A stretch of DNA of 62,192 bases, taken from NCBI GenBank assembly GCA_050789255.1, contig JBOZRQ010000002.1:1-62192 (forward strand), written 5' to 3'. Below the pieces are notes generated by a model, which had not been told where the DNA came from, did no database searches, and worked only from the letters and a program-made list of their open reading frames with translations. The translations under genes were made by a program, and so were the position numbers. Origin of the DNA: JBOZRQ01 sp050789255. Lineage in GTDB: Bacteria > Bacillota > Sulfobacillia > Symbiobacteriales > Symbiobacteriaceae. This document shows, in pieces, positions 30,924 through 37,840 of this stretch (positions are counted from its first letter, which is position 1; every line of letters begins with the position of its first letter).

Positions 30924-31042
30924 GCTTGCCAACGGGCGCTAGCTGGAGTCAGGTCCGCAAAAATCGGGAACCGCGTTCGGGTAGGCCCGTGGGTGACGCA
31001 CCGCCCGATTTTGCTGAGTCTGGTAGCAAGCGCCCGTAAGCT
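30924..31042 (+). ncRNA. Large imperfect inverted repeat / structured element between BMC-H and BMC-P
   Basis: The 5' arm (from 30924) and the 3' arm (to 31042) share, in inverse orientation, GCTT, ACGGGCGCT (30932-30940 with 31029-31037), TCAG/CTGA (30949-30952 with 31014-31017) and AAAATCGGG (30960-30968 with 31004-31012). The apex holds smaller stems such as CGGG-tagg-CCCG. RNA of this region would fold into a rod about 50 pairs long. A second small hairpin with ACCTC/GAGGT follows at 31045-31066, close to the BMC-P ribosome site. It fits no known riboswitch I can recognise. It may set the BMC-H to BMC-P ratio or be a mobile palindromic element. Confidence 0.65.
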
Positions 31043-31102
31043 TCACCTCTGAAAGCTCGTCGGAGGTAGCCTAGCAAACTTGCGCTCCTGGAGGTAGTTG
31101 GT

Positions 31103-31396
31103 ATGATTCTGGCAAGAGTGATTGGAACGGTCGTCGCCACCCGCAAGGATGACAAGCTCTCCGGCGCCAAGCTGCAGATCGTCCAGCCCGTGTCGCTTAG
31201 CGACATGAGCCCGGACGGGAAGCCGCTGGTGGCGATCGACGCTGTCGGGGCCGGCCAGGGCGAGATCGTCATGATCTGCTCGGGCTCCTCGGCCCGGCAG
31301 ACCAGCCGCACCAAAGATACCCCTTGCGACGCCGTCGTCATGGCGATCATTGACTCGCTGGATGTGAACGGCAAGCAGGTTTTCGTGAAGAGCTAG
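31103..31396 (+). CDS. BMC-P pentameric shell protein 1 (EutN/CcmL family)
   Basis: 97 residues of the EutN fold: MILARVIGTVVATRKDDKLSG, then KLQIVQPV, IDAVGAGQGEIVMICSG and a DAVVMAIIDSLDV end. Pentamers of such proteins cap the vertices of the polyhedral shell; only about 60 copies are needed. GGAGGT lies before the ATG. One of three BMC-P genes in this operon, separated from BMC-H by the structured element, which could keep its level low. Confidence 0.93.
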   Translation: MILARVIGTVVATRKDDKLSGAKLQIVQPVSLSDMSPDGKPLVAIDAVGAGQGEIVMICSGSSARQTSRTKDTPCDAVVMAIIDSLDVNGKQVFVKS

Positions 31397-31434
31397 ACTC
31401 CCTGCGGTCGGCAAGACCGTGGAGGTGAACCAGA

Positions 31435-32895
31435 ATGTTAGCCAAAGAACAGATCTCCGCGCTGGTCGAGGAGGTCATGCAGAAGCTGGCGGCGCAGGGC
31501 GCCCTCGACCCGGCCGCCCAGGCCGGAGCAAGGCAGGCGGCCCAGGCCATCGCTGAAGGTGCGGTGAAGATCAACCCCTCGGGCATCTACACCAACATCG
31601 ACGATGCGACCCGGGCGGCCCGCACTGCGTACCTCCAGCTGCAGGCGACCCCCCTGGCCAAGCGCAAGGAGATGATCGAGGCCATGCGGGCTGCGGCCCG
31701 CGCAAACGCCCGCCCCCTGGCGGAGCATGCCATCCGCGAGACCGGGCTCGGCCGCGTGGAGGACAAGGTTCAGAAGAACCTGTTCGCCGCCGACAAGACC
31801 CCGGGCGTGGAGGACATCCTCACCGTCTCGTGGAGCGGCGACCAGGGCCTCACCATCGTGGAGCGGGCGCCGTGGGGCGTCATCGGTTCGATCACCCCCA
31901 CCACCAACCCGACCTCGACGATCATCAACAACTCCATCAGCTTGGTGGCCGGCGGCAATGCGGTGGTTTTCAACTTCCACCCCAACGCCAAGGCCTGCTG
32001 CGCAGCCACGGTGGAGATCCTCAACAAGGCGATCGCCTCCGTGGGCGGGCCCGAAAGCCTGCTCACCTGCGTGGCGGAGCCCACCATCGAAACGGCGCAG
32101 GCGCTCATGGGCCATAAGGGCATCAACGCCCTGCTGGTCACGGGCGGCGGCCCGGTGGTCAAGCTCGCCATGAACAGCGGCAAGAAGGTCTGGGCTGCCG
32201 GTCCCGGCAACCCGCCCACCGTGGTCGATGAGACGGCGGACCTGAACAAGGCCGCCAAGAACATCGTCGACGGCGCCTCCTTCGACAACACCGTGCTCTG
32301 CACGGCCGAGAAGGAGTGCTTCGTGGTCGCTTCCGTGGCGGACAAGCTCAAGCAGCTCATGACCCAGAACGGCGCCTACGAGGTGAAGTGGTCGGAGATC
32401 GACCGCCTCATGCGGCTGCTCTACCCCGAGGGTGATACCACCATGAAGGGGCTCAACCGCAAGTACATCGGCAAGGACGCCCTGGTGATCCTCAAGGATG
32501 CCGGGCTGTCGGCGCCCTCCTCGACCCGCCTGGTGATCGTGGATGTGCCGCAGGACCATCCCTTCGTCTGGAACGAGATGCTGATGCCGGTGCTTCCCAT
32601 CGTGCGCATGCCCGATGCGAACTCCGCCATCGACATCGCCATCAAGGCGGAGAAGCAGAACCGGCACACCGCCTCGATCCACTCCAACGACATCCGCAAC
32701 ATGAGCCGGATGGCCAAGGAGTCGGACTGCTCCATCTTCGTCAAGAACGGGCCGCACTTCGCCGGCCTGGGCATCGGCGGTGAGGGCTTCGTCAGCCTCT
32801 CGATCGCCGGGTCGACGGGCGAGGGCATCACCTCGGCCAGGACCTTCACCCGGGAGCGCCGCTGCGTCCTGGTCGACTCATTCCGGATTGTTTAA
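31435..32895 (+). CDS. CoA-acylating aldehyde dehydrogenase (PduP/EutE type)
   Basis: 486 residues. N-terminal cargo-tag helix AKEQISALVEEVMQKLAAQG, then an Ala-rich linker and the ALDH domain. Catalytic Cys in FDNTVLCTAEKE. NAD/CoA-binding segments IGSITPTTNPTSTIINNSI and LVTGGGPVV are intact. It oxidises an aldehyde to the acyl-CoA with NAD. With DeoC in the same operon the aldehyde is most likely acetaldehyde. Encapsulation avoids loss and toxicity of the aldehyde. GGAGGTGA stands before ATG 31435. The NAD it reduces must be regenerated, but no partner alcohol dehydrogenase lies in the operon. Confidence 0.94.
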   Translation: MLAKEQISALVEEVMQKLAAQGALDPAAQAGARQAAQAIAEGAVKINPSGIYTNIDDATRAARTAYLQLQATPLAKRKEMIEAMRAAARANARPLAEHAIRETGLGRVEDKVQKNLFAADKTPGVEDILTVSWSGDQGLTIVERAPWGVIGSITPTTNPTSTIINNSISLVAGGNAVVFNFHPNAKACCAATVEILNKAIASVGGPESLLTCVAEPTIETAQALMGHKGINALLVTGGGPVVKLAMNSGKKVWAAGPGNPPTVVDETADLNKAAKNIVDGASFDNTVLCTAEKECFVVASVADKLKQLMTQNGAYEVKWSEIDRLMRLLYPEGDTTMKGLNRKYIGKDALVILKDAGLSAPSSTRLVIVDVPQDHPFVWNEMLMPVLPIVRMPDANSAIDIAIKAEKQNRHTASIHSNDIRNMSRMAKESDCSIFVKNGPHFAGLGIGGEGFVSLSIAGSTGEGITSARTFTRERRCVLVDSFRIV

Positions 32896-32913
32896 AGCAG
32901 GTGAGTTTGCAGC

Positions 32914-33480
32914 ATGAGCGACTCCCGCATGGCCATCGGCATCATTGAAACCAACTCCATCGCCCTCGGCGTGAAAGCCGCTGATGCCATGCTGAAGATG
33001 GCGGCCGTTGAGCTGCTTGACGCCTACGCCACCAGCCCCGGCAAGTACATTGCCGTCGTTGGCGGCGACGTGGCATCGGTCTCCGCCTCGGTGGAGGCGG
33101 GGGCCTACGAGGCCGGCGACTCGCTGCTGGACAAGCTCCTGATCGCTCACCTCCACGCCCAGGTGATGCCCGCGATTCAGGGCATCCCGGGGACCGAAGA
33201 GATCCGGGCGATCGGCGTGGTCGAGACCGCCACGGTGGCCTCGGTGATTCGGGCGGCAGATGCCGCTGCGAAGACCGCCGTCGTGGACCTGCTCGAACTG
33301 CGCATGGCCAAGGGCCTCGGCGGCAAGGGCTACGTCACCTTCACCGGCGACGTGGGCTCGGTGCAGGCCGGGGTCGAGGCGGCGGCTGATGCCGCCAGCC
33401 GGGACGGCGCCCTGGTGGCTACCGCCATCATTGCGGCGCCCCATCAAGACCTCAAGCCCAAACTAAGGAGGGTACCGTAA
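32914..33480 (+). CDS. BMC-T tandem-domain shell protein (PduT-like, Fe-S Cys absent)
   Basis: 188 residues, two fused BMC domains (1-90 and 95-185): IGIIETNSIALGVKAADAML...KYIAVVGGDVASV and IGVVETATVASVIRAADAAAK...GYVTFTGDVGSV. It forms pseudohexameric trimers of the PduT type. In PduT the first-domain loop reads CPGK and the Cys holds a 4Fe-4S cluster at the pore. Here it is SPGK (TSPGKYIAV), so the cluster ligand is gone and the central pore is probably open for a small molecule. The stop TAA shares its last A with the start of the next shell gene. Confidence 0.92.
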   Translation: MSDSRMAIGIIETNSIALGVKAADAMLKMAAVELLDAYATSPGKYIAVVGGDVASVSASVEAGAYEAGDSLLDKLLIAHLHAQVMPAIQGIPGTEEIRAIGVVETATVASVIRAADAAAKTAVVDLLELRMAKGLGGKGYVTFTGDVGSVQAGVEAAADAASRDGALVATAIIAAPHQDLKPKLRRVP

Positions 33481-33800
33481 TGTCTCAGCAAGCCCTCGGT
33501 ATGGTGGAAACCCGTGGCTTTGTCGGCTCCGTTGAGGCCAGCGACGCCATGGCCAAGGCCGCGAACGTCCAGGTGATCGGCCAGGTCCAGATCGGCGCTG
33601 CCTACATCACCGTCATGTGCCGCGGCGACGTCGGCGCCGTCAAGGCCGCCGTTGAGGCCGGCGCTGCCGCCGCTGAGCGGACCGGTCAGCTGGTCTCCGC
33701 CCACGTGATTCCCCGGCCCCATGACGAGGTCGAGAAGATCCTCCCGAAGGCCAAGGTGCTCGGCGAGGCTGCTTCCAAGGCGAAGAAGTCGGCTGACTAA
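33480..33800 (+). CDS. BMC-H hexameric shell protein 2
   Basis: 106 residues, one BMC domain like the first copy (ALGMVETRGFVGSVEASDAMAKAANV; HVIPRPHDEVEKILP) but with pore loop QIGAAYITVMCRGDV. Thus GAA replaces GSG of copy 1, giving a more hydrophobic pore. The C-terminus is about ten residues longer and Lys-rich (EAASKAKKSAD). AAGGAGGGT lies ahead of the ATG, which overlaps the BMC-T stop. It likely controls a different set of metabolites or makes mixed facets. Confidence 0.93.
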   Translation: MSQQALGMVETRGFVGSVEASDAMAKAANVQVIGQVQIGAAYITVMCRGDVGAVKAAVEAGAAAAERTGQLVSAHVIPRPHDEVEKILPKAKVLGEAASKAKKSAD

Positions 33801-33820
33801 CTAGCTAGGAGATGGGCATC

Positions 33821-34276
33821 GTGCGCATCGCTATTGCAAGCGACCACGGCGGTTTCGAGATGAAAGAGGACCTCAAGGTCTACCTGAAGGAGCAGGGGCA
33901 TGTCGTGGTCGACCTCGGACCTAACAACACCGAGGCCGTCGACTACCCCGACTTCGCCGTGCAGGTCGCCGTCGCTGTGGCCACGGGCCTTGTGGACCGC
34001 GGCATCATGGTGGATGGCGCCGGCATTGGCTCCTGCATGGTGGCCAACAAGGTCGCGGGCTGCCGTGCCGCGATGTGCTATGACCTCTCTACGGCGAGCA
34101 ACGCCCGCGAGCACAACGACGCCAACGTGCTGACCCTCGGGGGCGGCCTGATTGGCAAGGCGCTCGCCCGGCAGATCGCCAAGACCTTCATCGACACCGC
34201 CTTTGGCGGCGGGCGCCATGCCCGCCGTGTAGACAAGATCAAGGCCCTGGATGGCACGGGGGTGGCCACGTCATGA
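33821..34276 (+). CDS. rpiB: RpiB/LacAB-family sugar-phosphate isomerase with altered active site
   Basis: 151 residues. The N-terminus RIAIASDHGGFEMKEDL, the phosphate loop IGSCMVANKVAGCRAAM, and REHNDANVLTLGGG are typical of RpiB. The residue that is the catalytic Cys of E. coli RpiB (CGTGxG) is Asp here (VDGAGIG), and the Thr is Ala. An isomerase with a carboxylate base is possible, as in mycobacterial RpiB, but the Glu used there is elsewhere. Substrate may be ribose-5-phosphate or a related pentose phosphate. GTG 33821 is chosen because AGGAG is nine bases upstream; ATG 33812 touches it. It overlaps the next gene by four bases. Confidence 0.82.
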   Translation: MRIAIASDHGGFEMKEDLKVYLKEQGHVVVDLGPNNTEAVDYPDFAVQVAVAVATGLVDRGIMVDGAGIGSCMVANKVAGCRAAMCYDLSTASNAREHNDANVLTLGGGLIGKALARQIAKTFIDTAFGGGRHARRVDKIKALDGTGVATS

Positions 34277-34590
34277 TTACCGGTCGTGTGATCGGCAACG
34301 TCGTGGCCACCCGCAAGGACGAGAAGCTGGCAGGCAAGAAGCTGCTGGTGGTGGAGTTGATCAGCAGCGACGGCAAGGTGATCGGCAAACCGGCCATCGC
34401 CGTCGACCTGATCGGGGCCGGGGCGGGCGAAACCGTAATGCTCGCTCGCTCCCGGGACGCCTCCATGGCAGCCGCCGAAGCCCCGGTCGACCTGTCGATC
34501 GTGGGCATCGCCGACTCCCTGACCACCCCGCCCCACAATCCCTTGGACCTCAAGGTATTGGGGTTCAAGGTAGAGGAGGGCGATGCATAG
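34273..34590 (+). CDS. BMC-P pentameric shell protein 2
   Basis: 105 residues, EutN fold: ITGRVIGNVVATRKDEKLAGK, KLLVVELI, VDLIGAGAGETVMLARS, LSIVGIADSL. The C-terminus continues with a short PPHNPLDLKVLGFKVEEGD tail not seen in copy 1. The start overlaps the isomerase stop (ATGA). It occupies shell vertices, perhaps alternating with the other two BMC-P proteins. Confidence 0.92.
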   Translation: MITGRVIGNVVATRKDEKLAGKKLLVVELISSDGKVIGKPAIAVDLIGAGAGETVMLARSRDASMAAAEAPVDLSIVGIADSLTTPPHNPLDLKVLGFKVEEGDA

Positions 34591-34872
34591 ATGCTCCTCG
34601 CCCGAGTGACCGGCCACATGGTCTGTACAGTAAAACTAGACAGCTTCAGCGGTGAGAAACTACTTATTGTCGAGCCGCTCGACCATACAGGAAAACCCGA
34701 TGGCACCGAGATCATCGCCTGCGACCGAGCCGGCGCAGGCGTCGGCGACGTGGTGCTGCTGCTTCAGGAGGGCGGGTCCAACCGCCTGATCATGGGCAAG
34801 AAAGACGTGCCCGCTGAGGCACTGATTGTTGGCGTTATTGATCGGATCGACGTGATAAAAGGGGAGCGCTGA
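34591..34872 (+). CDS. BMC-P pentameric shell protein 3
   Basis: 93 residues, the most divergent EutN-type copy: LLARVTGHMVCTVKLDSFSGEKLLIVEPL, ACDRAGAGVGDVVLLLQEGG, ALIVGVIDRIDVI. The ATG follows directly on the stop of copy 2. Three vertex proteins in one operon suggest distinct vertex environments or a regulatory choice. The next gene starts after three bases. Confidence 0.92.
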   Translation: MLLARVTGHMVCTVKLDSFSGEKLLIVEPLDHTGKPDGTEIIACDRAGAGVGDVVLLLQEGGSNRLIMGKKDVPAEALIVGVIDRIDVIKGER

Positions 34873-34875
34873 TTC

Positions 34876-36357
34876 ATGGATTGGCAGCTTTTGAAGGATA
34901 AGGTGACCGAAGAGGTCATGCGGCAGCTCCAGGCCGATAAGGCCTCGGCATCCCCCGAAAAGGTGCAGCAGATGGTGGTCGCCGCGCTGGGCGGCGCCAA
35001 GACCGAGCCGACGCCTGCTGTTTCCTCAGCTTGTGCAACCCCTGCTTCTTCGGTCAGCGCCCTGCCCGTGTGCGAGGTGGGCGCCGACTTCAAGACCGAT
35101 GTGCTGGCCGTGGTGGCCGGGCCGGTCTGCGATCAGGTGACCGCCGCTCTGAAGGCCCTCTCGGGCAAGGCGAAGGTCACCGTGGTCTCCGGCGGCACGC
35201 CCTCGTCTCGCCTGGCCGACCTGGAGGCCTGCGGCCAGATCGTCTGCGAGGGTAATGAGGCGATCGCCCGGCGCCTGGTGACCGGGGCCAACACCATTGT
35301 CGTGCCGGTGATCACCACCAGCGTGGCGTCGAAGGTAGCCAGCCTGATCGGCGACTGCCTGCCCTCCGCCGTACTGGTCCAGGCTGCGCTTCAGGGCAAG
35401 CGGGCCATCATCGCCAATGAGTCCCTGGTCGCCCCGGCGCACGCCGCCTGGTCCGTCCGCCGCAAGGTGGAGGAGGTCCAGAGCGCCCTGCGGACCCTGG
35501 GTTTCTCCATCACCGACCTGAAGGGCGTCACCGGCCTGGATGCCAAGGGTACCGGCAAGGGCTTCGTGCCCGCCTACACCCCGCACCCGGCCGTGCTCGC
35601 CTCCCGGGCCGCCAAGGCCGAGTTCTCGCTCGAAACCGTCACCCCGGTGGCCGCCAAGCCCGCCACCGCCGACTACGACCGTGACATGGCCAAGATGATC
35701 GACCACACCCTGCTCAAGCCCGAGGCCACCGCAGACCAGGTGACCAAGCTCTGCAAGGAGGCCGCGGAGTACGGCTTCTGGTCGGTCTGCGTCAACCCCA
35801 GCTGGGTGCCGCTCTGCGCCAAGCTGCTCAAGGGCACCCCGGTCAAGGTCTGCACCGTGATCGGCTTCCCGCTTGGTGCCACCAGCGCCAACGCCAAGGC
35901 GCTGGAGACCGTGGACGCCATCGAGAAGGGCGCCCACGAGGTCGACATGGTGCTGAACGTCGGCGCCCTCAAGTCCGGCCAGTATGACGCCGTGCTCAAC
36001 GACATCAAGGCGGTCGTACAGGCAGCCAGGGGCAAGGCGCTCACCAAGGTAATCCTGGAGACCGGGCTGCTCACCAACGAGGAGAAGGTGAAGGCTTGCC
36101 AGCTCTCCAAGGAGGCCGGGGCTGACTACGTCAAGACCTCCACGGGCTTCGGCCCGGGCGGCGCCACCCCGGAGGATATCGCCCTCATGCGCAAGACCGT
36201 CGGTCCGAGCATGGGCGTCAAGGCCTCGGGCGGCATTCGCGACTACGACGCCGCCACGGCGGTGGTCAAGGCCGGCGCTACCCGAATCGGCGCCAGCGCC
36301 TCCATCAACATCGTCAAGCGGGTCAAGCCACAGCCGGCGGCGAAGGACAAGTACTAA
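34876..36357 (+). CDS. deoC: Flavoprotein-like domain fused to deoxyribose-phosphate aldolase (DeoC)
   Basis: 493 residues in three parts. Residues 1-40: cargo-tag helix (QLLKDKVTEEVMRQLQ) and Pro/Ala linker. Residues about 70-215: a HFCD-flavoprotein-like domain (VLAVVAGPVCDQVTAALKAL; GANTIVVPVITTSVASKVAS; QGKRAIIANESLV). Residues about 270-490: complete DeoC aldolase, with IDHTLLKPEAT, the Schiff-base Lys in DYVKTSTGFGPGGAT and the second Lys in VKASGGIRD. It cleaves 2-deoxyribose-5-phosphate to glyceraldehyde-3-phosphate and acetaldehyde, the substrate for the adjoining dehydrogenase. It is the last gene of the operon, followed by a strong terminator. The flavoprotein part is of unknown role in the shell. 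Confidence 0.9.
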   Translation: MDWQLLKDKVTEEVMRQLQADKASASPEKVQQMVVAALGGAKTEPTPAVSSACATPASSVSALPVCEVGADFKTDVLAVVAGPVCDQVTAALKALSGKAKVTVVSGGTPSSRLADLEACGQIVCEGNEAIARRLVTGANTIVVPVITTSVASKVASLIGDCLPSAVLVQAALQGKRAIIANESLVAPAHAAWSVRRKVEEVQSALRTLGFSITDLKGVTGLDAKGTGKGFVPAYTPHPAVLASRAAKAEFSLETVTPVAAKPATADYDRDMAKMIDHTLLKPEATADQVTKLCKEAAEYGFWSVCVNPSWVPLCAKLLKGTPVKVCTVIGFPLGATSANAKALETVDAIEKGAHEVDMVLNVGALKSGQYDAVLNDIKAVVQAARGKALTKVILETGLLTNEEKVKACQLSKEAGADYVKTSTGFGPGGATPEDIALMRKTVGPSMGVKASGGIRDYDAATAVVKAGATRIGASASINIVKRVKPQPAAKDKY

Positions 36358-36366
36358 AGCCCAAAT

Positions 36367-36398
36367 GCCCGCCTGGAGTTATTCCAGGTGGGCTTTTT
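36367..36398 (+). terminator. Terminator of the microcompartment operon
   Basis: GCCCGCCTGGA/TCCAGGTGGGC (36367-36377 with 36383-36393) followed by TTTTTG. A strong Rho-independent signal ten bases after deoC. Confidence 0.9.
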
Positions 36399-36512
36399 GT
36401 TCCAGTGGTGTGGCTAGCCACTAATTTTAACAATAAATTTGCATAAGTGGGGAGGTGGAATAAGACACAAATAGAAACTTTTTGCACAGATCGTTATTTG
36501 AGGAGGGCCCTC

Positions 36513-36923
36513 ATGAATACTCGCCTTGTACTCACCGTGGTCGCAGTTTTGAACCTGATCACCGGCGTCGGAATGATGTTCCTTCCTTCCCAGTTCGTCG
36601 CACCCCAAGGGCTTACGCTTGACGCCGCAGGCACTTATATGACGCAGGTGGCGGGCACAGCCTTCCTCGCTGGCGGGATTATGACCTGGGTCGCCCGCAA
36701 CGAAGGGCCATCGGTGTTGCGTGACGCCGTACTCCTGGGCCAATTCGTAGGCGCAGGGTGCGGCGCTGTCGTGGCGTTGCTGGGCATTCTGAACGGCACA
36801 CTCGTCGCCGGAGCATGGGCGGCCGTTGGCTTTGCCGCGCTCATCTCCCTGTCCTCCGGTTACTGCCGCTTCATGGCCAGGGAGGTCGCCCCCGTGCAGA
36901 GCAGCAAGCGAGCCGTCCGGTAA
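36513..36923 (+). CDS. Small four-helix membrane protein
   Basis: 136 residues, about four membrane segments (LVLTVVAVLNLITGVGMMF; TQVAGTAFLAGGIMTWV; LLGQFVGAGCGAVVALLGI; AAVGFAALISLSSGY). A DUF4345-like or generic membrane family is possible, but no clear function. ATG 36513 has AGGAGGG five bases upstream. It is single; a terminator-like hairpin follows at 36983. Confidence 0.6.
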   Translation: MNTRLVLTVVAVLNLITGVGMMFLPSQFVAPQGLTLDAAGTYMTQVAGTAFLAGGIMTWVARNEGPSVLRDAVLLGQFVGAGCGAVVALLGILNGTLVAGAWAAVGFAALISLSSGYCRFMAREVAPVQSSKRAVR

Positions 36924-36982
36924 CAACGTCAAGCGGGGAAACGTGCATGCGGCGGCGAAAGAGCAGTAAGAACATCGACAGG

Positions 36983-37009
36983 GCCCGCCTGGGATGATCC
37001 CGGGCGGGC
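36983..37009 (+). terminator. Terminator-like hairpin
   Basis: GCCCGCCTGGGA-tga-TCCCGGGCGGGC with one G-U pair, then TCTTATG. It separates the membrane-protein gene from the GAF-DUF488 gene. The downstream ribosome site AGGAGGTG (37018-37025) is free of the stem. Confidence 0.65.
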
Positions 37010-37029
37010 TCTTATGCAGGAGGTGTGTG

Positions 37030-37797
37030 ATGGACCTTCGTAAGCTCTCGCCCCGTTCACCGCGCTTGATCGAGGCCGCCGCGCTGATCCTGCAGAGCGA
37101 CCCCCGCCTGGCGACCTGCATGATCTGGCGCTGCCGGGGTGACGCCCTTCTCCTGGCCGCAAATGCGGGCGAGCACAGCGAGGAGTGCCCGCTGCCTGCC
37201 GGCGGCGGCATCGCCTCGGCGGCCGTCCGGGCCAACGCCCCGGTGAGGGTCGGGAACAACAAGGCTGAGGAGCGCACCATGGAGTGCTACCTCTTCTCCG
37301 GCTCCGAGCTGGCGGTGCCCATCCCGGGCGACGATGGCGCCGTGTTGGGCGCCCTGCATGTTCAGAGCCAGCGGGTCGAGGCGTTCACCCCCGCCGATGA
37401 GGCTTGGCTGACTGGTCTGGCGGCGGTCATTGCAGCCTGGCTGGAACCGCCCATCCACATCAAGCGAGTCTATGACCCTGCCGACCCGGAGGACGGTCTG
37501 CGAGTCCTCTGCACCACCCGGTGGCCCCGGGGCATCCGCAAGGAGGCTGTCGATGCCTGGAAGCCCGAACTGGGCACACCTGCGGAGCTGATCGCCCCCC
37601 GGCTGGCTGGAGAGCTGGGCGATGAGGAGTTCCGGGCCGGGGTGATGGCCTCGCTGTCCTTGCCCAAAGGCCAGGCAGCGCTGAAGGAACTGGCGGCGCT
37701 GCGCGAGCAGGGTACGATCATCACCTTGCTCACCAGCGTGAAGGACCGGGCCGAGACCCATCTCCTGTACGTGAGGGAACTGCTCGTGCGGATGTAG
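37030..37797 (+). CDS. GAF domain fused to DUF488
   Basis: 255 residues. Residues 15-135 form a GAF-like sensor (SPRLIEAAALILQSDPRLATCM, GGGIASAAVRANAPVRV, SELAVPIPGDDGAVLGALHVQS, FTPADEAWLTGLAAVIAAW). Residues 140-250 form a DUF488 domain (IHIKRVYDPADPEDGLRVLC, TTRWPRGIRKE, ITLLTSVKDRAETHLLYVRELL). DUF488 proteins are small stand-alone proteins of unknown function, so this pairing is uncommon. AGGAGGTG lies before ATG 37030. It shares a convergent terminator with the TetR gene. Confidence 0.75.
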   Translation: MDLRKLSPRSPRLIEAAALILQSDPRLATCMIWRCRGDALLLAANAGEHSEECPLPAGGGIASAAVRANAPVRVGNNKAEERTMECYLFSGSELAVPIPGDDGAVLGALHVQSQRVEAFTPADEAWLTGLAAVIAAWLEPPIHIKRVYDPADPEDGLRVLCTTRWPRGIRKEAVDAWKPELGTPAELIAPRLAGELGDEEFRAGVMASLSLPKGQAALKELAALREQGTIITLLTSVKDRAETHLLYVRELLVRM

Positions 37798-37801
37798 CAA
37801 G

Positions 37802-37840
37802 AAGCCCCCTGGAGTCAGCCTATCTGACTTCAGGGGGCTT
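37802..37840. terminator. Bidirectional terminator
   Basis: AAGCCCCCTG (37802-37811) with CAGGGGGCTT (37831-37840), and an inner GAGTCAG/CTGACTT stem. A/T runs both ways. It lies between convergent genes ending at 37797 and 37820. Confidence 0.85.

Noticed and set aside
30893..31102. Cobalamin riboswitch in the BMC intergenic region
   Set aside because: GAGTCAGG resembles part of a B12 box, but the remaining conserved box and the typical arm order are absent, and no B12-dependent enzyme is in the operon.
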